A DNA stretch of 64,000 bases from Streptomyces sp. GKU 895 (GTDB taxonomy: Bacteria > Actinomycetota > Actinomycetes > Streptomycetales > Streptomycetaceae). The notes beneath the pieces were generated by a model that was not told the DNA's origin, did not search any database, and saw nothing but the letters and a program-made list of their open reading frames with translations. Positions 28,840 to 38,689 of this stretch are shown here, piece by piece (the first letter of the stretch is position 1; every line of letters begins with the position of its first letter). The stretch spans positions 1-64,000 of the forward strand of contig MWJO01000006.1 in assembly GCA_002027195.1 (NCBI GenBank), read 5' to 3'. The position numbers and the translations under genes are program-made.

Positions 28840-31239
28840 ATGACGCACATCGACGCGGGCGCCGAACTCGATCCTGTGCATCCCGTACCCATGCCCGCCC
28901 CCGTGGCGAACGGCGGGCTGAGCACCGCCGAGGTCGCCGAGCGGGTGGCGCGCGGGGCGGTCAACGACGTGCCGGTGCGCAGCAGCCGGTCGTTCGGCGA
29001 GATCGTCCGCGCGAACGTCTTCACCCGGTTCAACGCGATCATCGGCGTGCTGTGGCTGGTCATGCTGTTCGTCGCGCCGTTCCAGGACAGCCTGTTCGGG
29101 TACGTGATCATCGCCAACACCGGCATCGGCATCATCCAGGAGTGGCGGGCGAAGAAGACCCTCGACTCCCTGGCCGTGATCGGTGAGGCGAAGCCGACGG
29201 TACGGAGGGACGGCCAGGCGCTCGAAGTCAGTACGTCGGAGATCGTGCTCGACGACCTGATCGAGATCGGGCCCGGCGACAAGGCGGTCGTGGACGGGGT
29301 GTGCGTCGAGGCGGACGGCCTGGAGATCGACGAGTCACTGCTCACCGGTGAGGCCGACCCGGTCGTCAAGCACCCCGGCGACCCGGTCATGTCCGGGAGT
29401 TTCGTCGTCGCGGGCGGGGGCGCGTTCCAGGCCACCAAGGTGGGGCGCGAGGCGTACGCCGCCCAACTCGCCGAGGAGGCCTCCCGCTTCACGCTGGTCC
29501 ACTCCGAGCTGCGGACCGGCATCTCCACGATCCTCAAGTACGTGACCTGGATGATGGTCCCGGCGGCGATCGGCCTGGTGATCACGCAACTGGTCGTCAA
29601 GAGTCACGACTTGAAGGAGTCCATCGCCCGTACGGTCGGCGGCATCGTCCCGATGGTCCCGGAGGGGCTGGTCCTCCTCACCTCCGTCGCCTTCGCGATC
29701 GGCGTGATCCGGCTTGGCCGAAAACAGTGCCTCGTGCAGGAGCTGCCGGCCATCGAGGGCCTCGCCCGCATCGACACCGTCTGCCTCGACAAGACGGGCA
29801 CGCTGACCGAGGGCGGCATGGACGTCACCGAGCTGCGCGTGCTGGGCGGCAGCGACGAGACGTACGTACGCAAGGTGCTCGGCGCCCTGGGGGAATCGGA
29901 CCCGCGCCCGAACGCTTCGTTGCAGGCCATCATCGACGCCTACCCGGACGCCGAGGACTGGCGCTGCACCGAGTCGCTCCCCTTTTCCTCCGCCCGCAAG
30001 TACAGCGGGGCGAGCTTCAGCGAGGGCAACGGGGAGTCGAGCACCTGGCTGCTGGGGGCGCCCGACGTGCTGCTGAATCCCGATGATCCGGCCCTGGCGG
30101 AGACCGGGCGGCTCAACGAGCAGGGCCTGCGCGTCCTGCTGCTGGCCCGGGCGACCGGCGACCTCGACGATCCCGAGGTCGCCCGCGGTGCCTCCGCCGC
30201 CGCTCTCGTCGTCCTGGAGCAGCGGCTGCGGCCCGACGCGGCCGACACCCTGCGCTACTTCGCCGAGCAGGACGTCCGCGCCAAGGTCATCTCCGGTGAC
30301 AACGCGGTGTCGGTGGGCGCGGTGGCCGGGAAGCTGGGCCTGACGGGTACGGCGGTCGACGCCCGTAGGCTCCCCTCGGACCAGGACGGGATGGCGCAGG
30401 CGCTCGACGAGGGCACGGTGTTCGGGCGGGTCACCCCGCAGCAGAAGCGGGACATGGTGGGGGCGTTGCAGTCCCACGGGCACACGGTCGCGATGACCGG
30501 CGACGGCGTGAACGACGTCCTGGCGCTCAAGGACGCGGACATCGGCGTCTCGATGGGCTCGGGGTCGGAGGCCACGCGCGCGGTCGCCCAGATCGTCCTC
30601 CTCAACAACAGCTTCGCCACGCTGCCGGACGTGGTGGCGGAGGGACGCCGGGTCATCGGGAACATCACGCGGGTGGCGACGCTGTTCCTGGTGAAGACGG
30701 TGTACTCGGTGCTGCTGGCGGTGCTGGTGGTGTGCTGGCAGGTCGAATATCCCTTCCTGCCCCGCCACTTGACCCTGCTGTCGACGCTGACGATCGGCGT
30801 ACCGGCGTTCTTCCTGGCGCTGGCGCCCAACAAGGAGCGGGCGAAGCCGCATTTCGTACGGCGGGTGATGCGGTACTCGATCCCGGGCGGGCTGGTGGCC
30901 GGGGTGGCGACCTTCGTGACGTATCTGATCGCCCGTCACTACTACACCGGCGAAGGCTCCTTGGACGCGGAGACGAGCGTCGCGACCCTGACCCTGTTCC
31001 TGATCTCGATGTGGGTGCTGGCCATCATCGCCCGGCCGTACACGTGGTGGCGGGTGGTGCTGGTGGCGTCGATGGGCGCGGGCTTCCTGCTGGTCCTGGC
31101 CGTGCCGTGGTTGCAGGACTTCTTCGCGCTGAAGCTGGTGGGGCTGACGATGCCGTGGATAGCGGTGGGGATCTCGGTGGTGGCGGCGGCCGCCCTGGAG
31201 GTGACATGGAAGTGGGTCGACCGCCGCGTTCCCGCATGA
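28840..31239 (+). CDS. P-type cation-transporting ATPase (HAD-IC)
   Basis: 799 aa. Actuator TGE in LLTGEADPV, phosphorylation site D317 in CLDKTGTLTEGG, and hinge TGDGVNDVLALKDADIG. It lacks an N-terminal heavy-metal-binding domain, and its membrane layout (four segments before and six after the catalytic core) places it with P2/P3-like ATPases such as MgtA-type; its close relatives are annotated only as HAD-IC P-type ATPases. MVPEGLVLL in M4 provides the conserved proline/acid pair of Ca/Mg/K-type pumps. Ion specificity is not deducible. Confidence 0.93.
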   Translation: MTHIDAGAELDPVHPVPMPAPVANGGLSTAEVAERVARGAVNDVPVRSSRSFGEIVRANVFTRFNAIIGVLWLVMLFVAPFQDSLFGYVIIANTGIGIIQEWRAKKTLDSLAVIGEAKPTVRRDGQALEVSTSEIVLDDLIEIGPGDKAVVDGVCVEADGLEIDESLLTGEADPVVKHPGDPVMSGSFVVAGGGAFQATKVGREAYAAQLAEEASRFTLVHSELRTGISTILKYVTWMMVPAAIGLVITQLVVKSHDLKESIARTVGGIVPMVPEGLVLLTSVAFAIGVIRLGRKQCLVQELPAIEGLARIDTVCLDKTGTLTEGGMDVTELRVLGGSDETYVRKVLGALGESDPRPNASLQAIIDAYPDAEDWRCTESLPFSSARKYSGASFSEGNGESSTWLLGAPDVLLNPDDPALAETGRLNEQGLRVLLLARATGDLDDPEVARGASAAALVVLEQRLRPDAADTLRYFAEQDVRAKVISGDNAVSVGAVAGKLGLTGTAVDARRLPSDQDGMAQALDEGTVFGRVTPQQKRDMVGALQSHGHTVAMTGDGVNDVLALKDADIGVSMGSGSEATRAVAQIVLLNNSFATLPDVVAEGRRVIGNITRVATLFLVKTVYSVLLAVLVVCWQVEYPFLPRHLTLLSTLTIGVPAFFLALAPNKERAKPHFVRRVMRYSIPGGLVAGVATFVTYLIARHYYTGEGSLDAETSVATLTLFLISMWVLAIIARPYTWWRVVLVASMGAGFLLVLAVPWLQDFFALKLVGLTMPWIAVGISVVAAAALEVTWKWVDRRVPA

Positions 31240-31252
31240 CGGGGGTTACTGC

Positions 31253-31312
31253 TTAATGGCCTTAATGGCCTTAATGGCCTTACTGGCCTTACTGGCCTTA
31301 CTGGCCTTACTG
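31253..31312 (+). repeat. 9-bp tandem repeat forming a ladder of stop codons
   Basis: Tandem TTAATGGCC units (3) followed by TTACTGGCC units (4). Read on the minus strand this continues the secreted protein gene as TAAGGCCAG x4 then TAAGGCCAT x3: the unit is three codons long, so every unit puts another in-frame TAA after the true stop (31309-31307). Confidence 0.8.
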
Positions 31313-32161
31313 GACGTCGATGAAGTCGCCTGTGGCGTTGACGGCCGACGTCGTCGCGGTGCCCGCGAAGCTGTAGCGGTAGTAGCCGTCGGCGGAGGCC
31401 GTGACCGTGGTGCTCAGGCCGCCCGTGGAGCTGGACGTGACGGTCTTGACCGTGGTGTAGGTGCTGGAGCCCTTCTTGCGGAACTGCAGCTTCACCGACT
31501 GGCCGGAGTAGCCGGCGTACTTCAGGGTCTCCCAGTTGGCGCGGGTCAGCTTGCCGGTGACGGTGATGGTCCTGCCCTTGCGCACCGGCTCCGGGGAGGC
31601 GTTGGCGGTGAGCTTGGCGAGGCGCAGCAGCTTGGTGGTGGCGAGGCCGCCCTGGTCCTTGTAGCCGATCTTGCTGAAGTCGAGGTTGTTGCTGTTCGGG
31701 TCCTGGCCGTTGAAGTCGACGGCTTCGGCGGCGCCCTTCCAGGTACCGGCGTCGGCGTTGCCGAGGCCGCCTTCGTCCTCGCCGCCCGGCTCGAGTTCGA
31801 TGGTGCCGGTGCAGGTGGCCGTGGTGGCCGAGGTGACGGTGCAGGTGGCCGGGTCGCCGCCGAAGATCTCACCGCTGCTGTCGGAGCCGTCGAACGAGCC
31901 CTGGTAGAGGAACGGGTCGGTGAAGAAGTCCGACGCGGTGGGGTCGACATCGGAGTCGTGGGTCAGCGTGTAACTGACCTTCGTGCTGACGCTCCCGGTG
32001 CCGACCTTGACCGAGGAGGCGATCTTGAAGTTGGAGAAGCTGACGTCCAGCGTGTAGGGGGTGCCGGAGTCGGCGGCCTGGGCGGCCGGGACGGCGAGGC
32101 CGGTGAGGGCCAGGGCGCCGGTGACGGCGGAGACGGCGGCCACGGTGGCTCTGATGCGCAT
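31307..32161 (-). CDS. Secreted two-domain protein, Ig-like C terminus (paralog 1)
   Basis: 284 aa from ATG 32161. Signal peptide MRIRATVAAVSAVTGALALTGLAVPAAQA. The N-terminal domain has the cysteine pair CTVTSATTATC. The C-terminal ~100 residues (LTANASPEPVRKGRTITVTGKLTRANW ... YAGYSGQSVKLQFRKKGSSTYTTVKTV ... DGYYRYSFAG ... DFIDVQ) are near-identical to those of the products at 35717 and 36548. The fold looks like a bacterial Ig/calcium-free beta-sandwich. Function unknown; probably a cell-wall or exoprotein. Its stop is followed by the stop-codon repeat array. Confidence 0.85.
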   Translation of the reverse strand: MRIRATVAAVSAVTGALALTGLAVPAAQAADSGTPYTLDVSFSNFKIASSVKVGTGSVSTKVSYTLTHDSDVDPTASDFFTDPFLYQGSFDGSDSSGEIFGGDPATCTVTSATTATCTGTIELEPGGEDEGGLGNADAGTWKGAAEAVDFNGQDPNSNNLDFSKIGYKDQGGLATTKLLRLAKLTANASPEPVRKGRTITVTGKLTRANWETLKYAGYSGQSVKLQFRKKGSSTYTTVKTVTSSSTGGLSTTVTASADGYYRYSFAGTATTSAVNATGDFIDVQ

Positions 32162-32191
32162 GTGCGTTCCCCAGGGGGAGAGTTGATCTAG

Positions 32192-32216
32192 GAGTCTGTT
32201 GACTCGTGGGATCAGA
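32192..32216 (-). promoter_or_regulatory. Conserved palindromic upstream element, copy 1
   Basis: On the minus strand TCTGATC-N4-GAGTCAACAGACTC, 30 bp before the start of secreted paralog 1. GAGTC/GACTC is a perfect 5-bp inverted repeat around AACA. The same block precedes paralog 2 (35611-35635). Confidence 0.65.
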
Positions 32217-32434
32217 TCCGTGGCCTGGGGAGTGGGTTGTAGGGCCCTACGCCGAATTTGCCGACTTTGTCGTTACATGCGGGTTGCTTGATCGTCGTAT
32301 GGGATGCGCATGACGAAACCGGGGGTCAGCGGCGCCGGCGGAGGGAGGGGGCCGGGGAGCGGGCGGCTCCCGGGCGCGGGGACGAAGACCAACTCGGCGG
32401 TACCTTCGTCGCACGCGAGACGAGGAGAGTCATC

Positions 32435-35400
32435 GTGAGCAAGTTCGTGCGGCCCGCAGCCGAGGGAGCCGACCCGTTCGGGACCGCCCGTCTCAGGCGG
32501 GGCGTGCTCGACGCCTGGGCGACCAGCCCCGCCCGGTTCCGCGAGGATGCCAACGCCGAGGAGGACCTCGTCCTCGGCGGCTACCGGGACCGGCTCGTCG
32601 CGAGCTCGCCCAGAACGCCGCCGACGCGGCGCGCGCGCGGGAGTGGCCGGGCGACTGCGGCTGACCCTGCGCGACGGCGTCCTCGTCGCCGCCAACACCG
32701 GCGCCCCGCTGGACGCCGCCGGTGTCGAGTCCCTCTCCACCCTGCGCGCCTCCGCCAAGCGGGACACCTCCGCGGGCACGCCCTCCGTCGGGCGGTTCGG
32801 CGTCGGATTCGCCGCCGTCCTCGCCGTCACGGACGAGCCCGCGGTCGTCGGCCGGCACGGCGGTGTCCGCTGGTCCTCGCCGAGGCCCGCGACCTCGCCG
32901 CCGACACCGCCGGCACAGCCCAGGGCTCGGCGACGAGATCCGGCGGCGTGACGGGCACGTCCGCTGCTCGCTGCCGCTTCGCCGCCGAGGCACCGCCCCG
33001 ACGGCTACGACACCGCCGTCATCCTGCCGCTGCGCGGCACCGCCGCCGCCGACCTCGCCGAGCGGCTGCTGCGCGCCGTCGACGACGCCCTGCTCTCGCC
33101 CTGCCCGGCCTGGAGGTCGTGATCGAGGCGGGCACCGACGCCCGCACCCTGCGTCGCCGCGCCGACGGCGTCTTCGTCGTCGTGGAGGACGTACGGGACG
33201 GGGAGACCGGGACCACCACCTGGCGGGTCGCCTCCGCCCACGGCCCGCTCACCGCCGACCTCCTCGCCGACCGCCCCGTCGAGGAGCGGCTGCGGCCCCA
33301 CTGGTCGGTCACCTGGGCCGTGCCGGTGGACGCGGAGGGCGCGCCCGTCCGGCCCCGCACCCATCCCGTCGTGCACGCCCCGACCCCCAGCGACGAGCCC
33401 CTCGGCGTCCCCGCCCTGCTCATCGCCTCCTTCCCCCTCGACCCCACCCGGCGGCACGCGGCCGCGGCCCGCTGACCGACTTCCTCGTGCAGCGGGCGGC
33501 GGACGCGTACGCCGACCTGCTCGCCGCCTGGCGACCGGTGGGCGTCGGGATCATCGACCTCGTGCCCGGACCGCTGGGCAAGGGCGAGCTGGACGGCGCG
33601 CTGCGCCACGCCGTCCTGGAGCGGCTGCCGCGCACCGCGTTCCTGCCGCCCGCCCTGGAGCCCACGGACGATCTGCCCGAGGCACTGCGGCCGAGGGAGG
33701 CCGAGGTCGTCGAGGGCGCGGGGGCGGACACCGTCAGCGTGCTCGCCGAGGTGCTGCCGACTCTCCTCCCCGCCGGACTCGAACGCCGCGTGGAACTGCG
33801 GACGCTGGGCGTCGCCCGCGTGCCGCTCACCGACGCGATCGACCGGCTCGCCGGGCTGGAGAAGGAGCCCGGCTGGTGGCGGCGGCTCTACGACAGCCTC
33901 GCCGGCGTCGACCCGGACCGGCTGTCCGGGCTGCCCGTACCGCTGGCCGACGGCCGGACCACCATCGGGCCCCGGCAGGTGCTGCTGCCCACGTCCGAGG
34001 GTGCCCCGGTCGAGCCGGAGACGCTGGCCCGGCTCGGCCTGAAGGTCGCGCATCCCGACGGCGCCCACCCGCTGCTGGAAAAGCTCGGCGCGCTGCCCGC
34101 GTCCCCCCGAGCCGTCCTGACCACCCCCCAGGTACGGGCCGCCGTCGCCGCCTCCCTGGACGACGAGGGCGGGCTCGACTGGGAGCAGGACACCCTGGAC
34201 GCGGAGGAACTCGCCGACACCGTGCTGGCGTTGGTGCGGGACGCGGGTCTCGAACCCGGTGACGAGCCCTGGCTCGGCGCACTCGCCCTCCCCGACGAGG
34301 ACGGCGAACCGGCCCCCGCCGGTGAACTGGTCTTCCCCGGCAGCCCCTTCCACCAGGTCATGCGGGAAGGCGAACTGGCCACGGTGGACCCGGAGTTGGC
34401 GGCCCGCTGGGGCGAACAGCCCCTCGCCGCCTGTGGCGTACTGGCCACCTTCGCCCTCGTCCGCGCCACCGACGTCGTCCTCGACCCGGACGAACTGGAG
34501 CCGCGCGACGGGGACTTCGCCGAGCCCGACGACGCCGGACTGCTGGACGCCGTCGACGTGTGGAGCGAGGACGTCCTGGACCGCTTCCCGGACTCGCCGG
34601 TGCCGCCGGTCGCCACCGAGCTGGTCGCCGTACGGGACCTGGAACTCGTCGACGAGGAACGCTGGCCCCAGGCCCTCGCGCTCCTCGCCCAGCCGCCCCT
34701 GCGGGACGCGCTCACCCAGCAGGTGCGCATCCTGCTCGCGGACGGCACCCATGAAGTCGTACGGCCGTACACCGCATGGTGGCTGCGCGGGCACCCGGTC
34801 CTGGACGGCCGACGCCCGGCGGGCCTGCTGGCGGCCGGCGGGGACCCCCTCCTCCGCGGCCTGTACGACGAGGCCGACGCGACCGGGTTCGACGACGAGC
34901 AGGTGCTGCGGGCGCTGGGCGTCCGCACGTCCGTCGCCGCGCTCCTCGACGAGCCGGGCGGCGCGGCGGAACTCCTGGACCGCCTGGCAGACCCCGAGCG
35001 GGAGGTGACCGGGGCTCAACTGCATGCCCTCTACGGGGCGTTGGCCGACCTCGACCCGGAACAGGTCACTCTCCCCGACGAGTTGCGGGCCGTGGTGGAC
35101 GGGCGGGTGGAGGTCGTGGACGCGGCCGACGCCGTGGTCGTCGACTCCCCGGATCTGCTGCCCTTCACCGAGGGTGTGCCACTGCTGCCGGTACGTCCGA
35201 CACGGGCCGCGGAACTGGCGGAGCTGTTCCAGGTGCGGCGCCTGAGCGAGTCGGTCACGGGATCGGTGGACTCGAAGGGCACCGAGCACGACGTACCGGA
35301 CCCGGTACGGGTCCTGCTCGGTCCGCGGACCCCGTCCTCCTACGTCGAGCACGAGGAGCTCGTCGTGGACGGCGTGGAGATCGACTGGCGCCTGACCGGC

Positions 35401-35550
35401 GACGGGGTCCTGCACGCGGCCACCCTGGAGGGCGTCGCGGCCGGCCTGGCGTGGGCGGCGGGACAGTGGCCGCGGCGGTTCGAGGTGGCGGCGCTGCTGG
35501 AGGATCCGTCGCGGACGGAGGAACTGGCGCGGGACCGCTGGTTCGACTGA
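32435..35550 (+). CDS. Sacsin-type N-terminal ATPase domain protein (many frameshifts in first third)
   Basis: GTG 32435, preceded by GAGGAGAG, starts MSKFVRPAAEGADPFGTARLRRGVLDAW. Repaired length about 1040 aa. The N-terminal GHKL-like ATPase region reads ELAQNAADAA, NTGAPLDAAGVESLSTLRASAK and FGVGFAAVLA in alternating frames. From about 33480 to the stop the frame is intact. Between about 32597 and 33470 some nine single-base losses are needed to join the frames, nearly all in C or G runs. The family (sacsin N-terminal ATPase-like) occurs singly in most Streptomyces; a chaperone role is inferred from the domain only. Either an assembly problem or a recent pseudogene; the intact 2-kb tail favours the former. 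Confidence 0.82.
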
Positions 35551-35610
35551 CCCCGAAATCTCTCGCACAAATTTTTCACCGGCCGTACAACCATTCCCAC
35601 GCGTCACGAA

Positions 35611-35635
35611 TCTGATCACGTGAGTCAACAGACTC
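35611..35635 (+). promoter_or_regulatory. Conserved palindromic upstream element, copy 2
   Basis: TCTGATC-ACGT-GAGTCAACAGACTC, about 81 bp upstream of secreted paralog 2. Matches copy 1 in both half-motifs and in the 4-bp spacing; flanking bases (CACG before TCTGATC) are also shared. Could be an operator or the stem of a leader RNA hairpin. Confidence 0.65.
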
Positions 35636-35716
35636 ACCGATCACTTTGGGCCCAGGCGTGCTGACACGACCGTGGGGGACGATCTCCGTCGGGGCCCCTC
35701 TTCACGTGGGGAACGC

Positions 35717-36496
35717 ATGCGCATTCGAGTCCTCGGGGCTGCCGTCACCGGTGCCCTGGCCCTGTCCGCCCTCGCCGTGCCGGCCGCCCAGGCCGACACC
35801 GTCGTAGGCGACACCAAGATCTCGAACGTCGTCGTGAACGGTGGCAAGGCTGTCGTCGTCGGCGCGACCGCCACCAAGACGATCTCCGTGACCTTCAAGG
35901 TCACGGACGATTCGGGTGTCAAGGACGCCATGGCCATCCTGTGGCACGGCTCGGACTTCGACAACTCCGACAGCGGCGCCGTGGCCACCACCGACGACGC
36001 CTACGCCAACTGCACCGCAACGAGCTCCACCACCGCGAACTGCAAGGCCAGCTACGAGATCGAGGCGGGGGCCAACGCCGTCAACAAGGTCGCCGGCACC
36101 TGGAAGGTCTGGGGCATCGCCTCGGGCAAGGACGCCGACTACGTCCAGAAGGACAACGTGAAGACCTTCCAGGTCCAGCGTCTGTCCAAGCTGACGGCCA
36201 ACGCCTCCCCGGAGCCCGTGAAGAAGGGCAAGACCATCACGGTCACCGGCAAGCTGACCCGCGCCAACTGGGACGCGGCGACGTACTCCGGCTACTCCGG
36301 CCAGTCGGTGAAGCTGCAGTTCCGCAAGAAGGGCGCCAGCACCTACACGACCGTGAAGACCATCAAGACCACCTCCACGGGCGGTCTGAGCACCACGGTC
36401 ACCGCGTCGGCCGACGGCTACTACCGCTACAGCTTCGCGGGCACCTCGACCACCCCGGCGGTCTCCGCCACGGGTGACTACATCGACGTGCAGTAG
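35717..36496 (+). CDS. Secreted two-domain protein, Ig-like C terminus (paralog 2)
   Basis: 259 aa. Signal peptide (MRIRVLGAAVTGALALSALAVPAAQA). The N-terminal domain differs from paralogs 1 and 3 but keeps the cysteine pair (CTATSSTTANC). The C-terminal domain LTANASPEPVKKGKTITVTGKLTRANWDAATYSGYSGQSVKLQFRKK is close to both. Only 51 bp separate it from paralog 3 and no promoter is evident there, so the two are probably one transcript. Confidence 0.87.
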   Translation: MRIRVLGAAVTGALALSALAVPAAQADTVVGDTKISNVVVNGGKAVVVGATATKTISVTFKVTDDSGVKDAMAILWHGSDFDNSDSGAVATTDDAYANCTATSSTTANCKASYEIEAGANAVNKVAGTWKVWGIASGKDADYVQKDNVKTFQVQRLSKLTANASPEPVKKGKTITVTGKLTRANWDAATYSGYSGQSVKLQFRKKGASTYTTVKTIKTTSTGGLSTTVTASADGYYRYSFAGTSTTPAVSATGDYIDVQ

Positions 36497-36547
36497 TCAG
36501 CCGCACACCCGCACCCGCACTCTCTTCTTTCTCAGCTGAGGAAACAC

Positions 36548-37411
36548 ATGCGTATTCGCGCCACCGTGGCCGCCGTCTCCGGCGCCCTGGCCCTCTCCGC
36601 CCTGGCCGTCCCGGCCGCGCAGGCGGACAGCTCCACCTACCGTGCCGACGCCGCCAAGGCGTTCGCCGCCGCCACCTCGGGCAAGAGTGCGTTCAGCACC
36701 GCCGTCGAGGGCAACCTGGACGTCTCCTTCTCGAACCTGAAGATCGCCAAGGCGGTCAAGGTCGGCATCAAGGACCACGTCTCCACCAAGGTCACCTACA
36801 CGCTGACCCACGCCGCGGACATCGACATCGCGGACGAGGAGAACTTCGCCAACGGCCCCTTCATCTACAAGGGTTCGTTCGACGCCCCGGTCAACGAGCT
36901 CTTCGGCGTCAAGGCGGCCACCTGCACGCCCACCTCGGAGACCACCGCCGACTGCGCGGGCCTGATCGACATCTACCCGTCCGACGCCGAGCTGATCAAC
37001 TCCGACGCCGGCACCTGGCACGCGGGCGGTCTCGCCATCAACTCCGCCGGTGACTACGGGATCCAGGGCGACCTGGGCACCACCCTCGTCCAGCGCAACT
37101 CCAAGCTGACGGTCAACGCCTCGCCGGAGCCGGTGAAGAAGGGCAAGACCATCACGGTCACCGGCAAGCTCTCCCGGGCCAACTGGGAGGACAACGAGTA
37201 CCACGGGTACTCCGGCCAGTCGGTGAAGCTGCAGTTCCGCAAGAAGGGCTCCAGCACCTACACCACGGTGAAGACGATCAAGACCAACTCGACGGGCAAC
37301 CTCAAGACGACCGTCACCGCCGCCGCCGACGGCTACTTCCGCTACTCCTTCGCGGGCACCACGACCACCCCGGCGGTCTCCGCCGCGGGTGACTTCGTCG
37401 ACGTGCAGTAA
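36548..37411 (+). CDS. Secreted two-domain protein, Ig-like C terminus (paralog 3)
   Basis: 287 aa. Signal peptide MRIRATVAAVSGALALSALAVPAAQA is nearly identical to that of paralog 1, and its N-terminal domain (LDVSFSNLKIAKAVKVGIKDHVSTKVTYTLTH) also matches paralog 1 (LDVSFSNFKIASSVKVGTGSVSTKVSYTLTH) better than paralog 2. The C-terminal Ig-like domain is conserved. So the trio arose by at least two duplications, one of them now inverted across the sacsin-like gene. Followed by a hairpin. Confidence 0.87.
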   Translation: MRIRATVAAVSGALALSALAVPAAQADSSTYRADAAKAFAAATSGKSAFSTAVEGNLDVSFSNLKIAKAVKVGIKDHVSTKVTYTLTHAADIDIADEENFANGPFIYKGSFDAPVNELFGVKAATCTPTSETTADCAGLIDIYPSDAELINSDAGTWHAGGLAINSAGDYGIQGDLGTTLVQRNSKLTVNASPEPVKKGKTITVTGKLSRANWEDNEYHGYSGQSVKLQFRKKGSSTYTTVKTIKTNSTGNLKTTVTAAADGYFRYSFAGTTTTPAVSAAGDFVDVQ

Positions 37412-37435
37412 GCCTCACCGAGCACCATCTCCGCA

Positions 37436-37466
37436 CGCCGGTCCCGGAAGCCGTCCGGGGCCGGCG
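37436..37466. terminator. Terminator between secreted paralog 3 and the DUF397 gene
   Basis: CGCCGGTCCCGGA pairs with TCCGGGGCCGGCG (one G-U) around a 5-nt loop, between two convergent genes. Confidence 0.7.
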
Positions 37467-37476
37467 TTCGTGTTGC

Positions 37477-37686
37477 TCACCGCGAGGCGTAGGGGAGGAA
37501 GCTCTCCCAGGCGGCCGGGGTGACGGCGAGGCGGGGGCTGGTGTCGCGGTACTTGGAGTCGCGGATGTGGATGGTGGTGGGGGTGGGGGCCACTTCGACG
37601 CAGGATTCACCATCGGTGCCGCCGCTGTAGCTGCTCTTGAACCACGCCAGTTCGGAGACGTCCCCGGCGGAGGCCTTGCGGATCAT
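37477..37686 (-). CDS. DUF397 protein, copy 2
   Basis: 69 aa. LAWFKSSYSGGTDGESCVEVA and IHIRDSKYRD are the DUF397 signature. Overlaps the upstream Scr1 regulator gene in ATGA, the same coupling as the pair at 20278-21266. Confidence 0.95.
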   Translation of the reverse strand: MIRKASAGDVSELAWFKSSYSGGTDGESCVEVAPTPTTIHIRDSKYRDTSPRLAVTPAAWESFLPYASR

Positions 37687-38534
37687 GTTTCTCCCAGCAT
37701 CTGCTCAATGAAGGCCAGCGACTCCCTCGACGGAAGAGCCTGCGCCCGGATCGTGCCATACCGCAGCTCGATGACGTGAAGCTGCCTCGGATCAGTGACC
37801 GGCCGTCCGCTGAAGGCGCCGTCGGAGCGTCCCACCGCCGTGCCGTCCGGGAACTTCAGCAACTCGATCCTGCCGTCCAGGCCTGGATGGGCGTCCGTGT
37901 TCGTCGGCATGACCTGGAGTGTGACGTTGCGCAACCGCCCCACCTCCAGCAGATGTGCGAGCTGCTGCCGCCAGACCATTGTGCCTCCGACCTGTCGGCG
38001 CAGAGGTGCCTCTTCCAGCACGAAGTGCATCGACGGGGCCGGGTCCCGCTCGAAGACCGACTGCCGAGCCAGCCGAGCGGCCACCATCCGGTCCACGTCG
38101 TCCGGCGAATAGGGCGGCTGTGCCGCTTCGATCAGAGCCCGCGCGTGCTCCGGCGTCTGTAGCAGCCCAGCAATGATGTTGCACTCGTACAGCCCGATCT
38201 CAACTGCCTGGGCCTCCATCTTCGCCAGCGCCCGCACCTTCCTCGGATACCGGACCTTCTTCACGTCCTCCCAAGACGCCGAGACCAGCCCACCCGCCCC
38301 CAGCACCTCGTCGGCCTTGTCCAGATACTCCTGGCGGGGAATCCGCTTCCCGCCCTCGATCTTGTAGACCAGGTCCTCGCCGTACCCGACCGCCGCCGCG
38401 AACTCGGGCACCCGCATCCCCACCGCCTCGCGCCGCAGCCGCAGTTGGCGCCCCACCGTCGCGATGACCGCGACGCCCCACTCGTCGTCCGGGTCGACCT
38501 CCCACCCCGGCTCCTCCGCCGTCTCCACCGACAT
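37683..38534 (-). CDS. Scr1-family Xre/HTH regulator (WhiJ-like), copy 2
   Basis: 283 aa from ATG 38534. HTH near residues 28-85 (VGRQLRLRREAVGMRVPEFAAAVGYGEDLVYKIEGGKRIP) followed by the DUF5753 domain (IAGLLQTPEHARALIEAA; MHFVLEEAPLRRQVGG; VTLQVMPTNTDAHPGLDG). Divergent from the ATPase gene at 38690 across a 155-bp region, the arrangement known from abaA/whiJ-type loci. Only moderately similar to copy 1. Confidence 0.94.
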   Translation of the reverse strand: MSVETAEEPGWEVDPDDEWGVAVIATVGRQLRLRREAVGMRVPEFAAAVGYGEDLVYKIEGGKRIPRQEYLDKADEVLGAGGLVSASWEDVKKVRYPRKVRALAKMEAQAVEIGLYECNIIAGLLQTPEHARALIEAAQPPYSPDDVDRMVAARLARQSVFERDPAPSMHFVLEEAPLRRQVGGTMVWRQQLAHLLEVGRLRNVTLQVMPTNTDAHPGLDGRIELLKFPDGTAVGRSDGAFSGRPVTDPRQLHVIELRYGTIRAQALPSRESLAFIEQMLGET

Positions 38535-38689
38535 CCCGCACCCCTCCGCCGTACGACCGTGCCGCAACGCCCCCTACCCGTACGCACCGTCCGGACAGCC
38601 TGGACACAGCTGGACAAGCCTTGGACAGTCGCTCTACGCATCGGAGTCGTCACTGTTCACGGTAGGCGCACGCGACCACGCTGAGTGAC

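Noticed and set aside
31256..32191. 311-aa plus-strand frame starting in the 9-bp repeat
   Set aside because: Starts with repeat-derived MALMALMALLALL and mirrors the real secreted protein gene on the minus strand.
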